From contig UZAN01039481.1 in assembly GCA_900618425.1 (NCBI GenBank), positions 95,980 to 159,979 of the forward strand: a DNA stretch of 64,000 nucleotides, given 5' to 3'. The DNA comes from Echinostoma caproni. Taxonomy: Eukaryota > Platyhelminthes > Trematoda > Plagiorchiida > Echinostomatidae. A program made the translations under genes and the position numbers. The first letter of the stretch is position 1; the number at the start of each line of letters is the position of its first letter. Below are positions 62,274-64,000 of this stretch, in pieces. The notes under the pieces are model-generated. The model saw only the letters and a program-made list of their open reading frames with translations, made no database searches and was not told where the DNA came from.

Positions 62274-62773
62274 TTCCAGACTCTGCGGTGTCATTCTGTC
62301 TATACTCATTTATTTGCTGTTGTGGTACAAAATAGGCCGCACGGTCAGCCGATTGTCCAACCGGATTCGTGAACACCACCCGGCGTGGCTGAACACCGGA
62401 ACGAGTAAATCACTCACCAGTGCAGTGGTTTCACACCTAACTGAAACAAATCACACTGTGGACGTGTTCGAGGCTTTACGATCACCGTATAAAGTTCGTG
62501 GGCGATTATCGAGACAGGTTCGCTGTCGGATGTTGGCTACGGCAGAAGCGGTGGGCATTCGTCTGCACAACCCCCCTCTTTGTGCCCAAAACAAGTTGTG
62601 CAAGCGCTACAGCTTCCCAGGCCCACTGCCGCACACGCCGCATCGCGAGTAATCTCGATGATCAGATGAGTGGACAAACAAACGTGATCGGGATGAACCC
62701 GATTTCCGGTCTCATGATGAAATCGTTCCTAGTAATCTGTGATTTTATTTTGTTTTCCCATGACAATTTTATT
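62268..62773 (+). mobile_element. Penelope-like element, endonuclease-only copy (plus)
   Basis: Plus-strand copy starting within the RT-endonuclease connector (CCAAAGTTCCAGAC) and covering the whole GIY-YIG region: IGRTVSRLSNRIREHHPAWL to PPLCAQNKLCKRYSFPGP, stop, then the 3' tail to the same end as the minus copy. It carries the same frameshift at the Y-I-G-R-T box (ggtacaaaataggccgc) as the minus copy. The 129-codon frame after the shift is otherwise intact. Its 5' truncation point abuts the 5' truncation point of the minus copy. Confidence 0.85.
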
Positions 62774-64000
62774 GCCAATTAGTGCTATATTGAGATGTAT
62801 CTGCATGAATACGAAGCTGTGGGAATGAGCTTTTTCGCCACTCTGTTGTTTTGTGCGAGATGTTTTATTCTGCTGACCGATCGTAAAGATTGCTTTGGTA
62901 ATGTGTCCCTAAATATTTATACATCTGCCACTGGGCTCTTTTAGCAACATGGGAGAATGCAAAAGCCGCAATGAGAAATGCCGTGATATAATGCATTGAC
63001 CGGATGAATTTGAGATCTCCTTTGTCTGGCCTATTATGCCAGTTTCAGTTATACATCAAAAGTGTTTGGATGTTTCATCCAGTTAGACAGCGAAATCAGG
63101 AAACAATTAATGAGCGAGCTGTATGTTTTTAGGTCAAGTTATCAGGGTCATTTGCATCTTTTCAATGAATGTTCAGTACACGGCAACAGTTTTTATAGTC
63201 ATTAATAATAATATGTAACAATAATATTTGCTTTGGATTACACGAAAAACATTAAGGTATCTGAAAGATCAAGAGTGACCAGAATGAATGTCCGCATGAG
63301 CTGGTAAATATTCGAAAGCATGAACTGAATAACCGTCTCCTTATTTCGAAATTTAAATTTTGAATCTCTATTGGGTTTATCGTGACAGTAAGGAACACTT
63401 AATTTCATACTTTGAGGCCAGATAATTATGAATGTTAAAGTGGAAGATGAACTTGATTACACATACTTTATACCTTTCATGTCTATGAAGTTTCCGAGAC
63501 ATAAAAATCTGTTTTTTCTCCTGGGGCTAGTCATTCTCAGTTTATTTCCGAAGGAAAAACTTGCAGAATAGAAAATCTGATGATGATGATAATGATGAAC
63601 ATTCAGTTTGTAAAATGTCTCGATAGCGCAATGGTTTCATATGACAAATTTTGTTTGAATCTTCTTACACACCGTGGTTTACGGGGCATTTGAAGTATGT
63701 ATTTAATAAAACACTGAAACATTTCCGGATCACAGACTGTCTACACTTTCAACAACAACTTTCTATCCCGTGTGTCACAAGTGTGGTTGAGGGAAAATGT
63801 GCGGGAAAATGAGGACATTATGTATTTTAAATGATTTTGGAGAACAACGTTTATGGTTGATGAGCCTTGCGTTCAATGAAAACGTACTTATCAAAGTGAA
63901 CAATCGTTTCAGTGATTCATTCAATAGCTCGTTTGGATCACAGTGGAGCTTAATGCGCCTAATGGTTGGTGTTTTATTCTATCGTAGTGTTTAAGTGGCT
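62774..64000. other. no gene recognised
   Basis: AT-rich sequence to the window end. A 65-codon frame at 63797 has no recognisable motif. A Pol III A-box-like tagcgcaatgg at 63627 lacks a convincing B box. Confidence 0.4.

Larger units (their letters stand above)
60998..62773. repeat. large inverted repeat, 506-base arms
   Basis: Arms 60998-61503 and 62268-62773 are reverse complements of equal length with only a few substitutions seen. They are the endonuclease plus 3' tail of two Penelope-like copies in head-to-head orientation. The 770-odd base spacer is the RT part of the minus copy. Similarity fades at both outer ends at the same point, which marks the element's 3' terminus. Confidence 0.88.

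Overview
The window looks like eukaryotic flatworm DNA, most probably from a digenean trematode with a large, repeat-rich genome. The evidence is one multi-exon gene with introns up to about 15 kb, many decayed retroelements (Penelope-like, CR1/jockey-like and RTE-like), and a tRNA-derived SINE carrying hammerhead-ribozyme folds like those of schistosome Sm-alpha repeats. No bacterial-style operons, rRNA or CRISPR were seen. The clade is inferred from element types, not from a database match.

One plus-strand gene dominates. I assemble seven exons: 1985-2084, 3884-4064, 18514-18773, 20660-20897, 21743-22083, 32911-33160 and 48589-48950. They have consensus splice sites and matching phases throughout. 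The 1732 nt of coding sequence (577 codons plus one base) encode a signal peptide followed by three CUB domains. Each CUB domain is split by a phase-2 intron exactly before its third cysteine, and phase-1 introns separate the domains. The last exon ends in phase 1 at a good donor, so the gene continues. A weak candidate for a further half-CUB exon lies at 57701-57953. A phase-compatible alternative last exon follows the signal-peptide exon at 3178-3383.

The introns hold most of the repeats. Intron 2 has a CR1-like LINE (15.1-16.8 kb). Intron 3 has an inverted SINE pair with a hammerhead fold in each arm (19.6-19.9 kb). Intron 6 has a retroelement cluster at 37.1-44.2 kb: LINE(-), LINE(+), Penelope-like(+) with a 790-base gap, LINE(-), RTE-like(+). 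Downstream of exon 7 are a Penelope-like endonuclease relic (49.7-50.2 kb), a long LINE relic (52.9-55.5 kb), and a head-to-head pair of Penelope-like copies (61.0-62.8 kb) whose outer 506 bases form a near-perfect inverted repeat. All retroelement copies carry frameshifts or stops.

The remaining sequence is AT-rich intron or intergenic DNA in which I found no supported gene. Several single-N positions sit between short exact duplications and look like unmerged contig overlaps.
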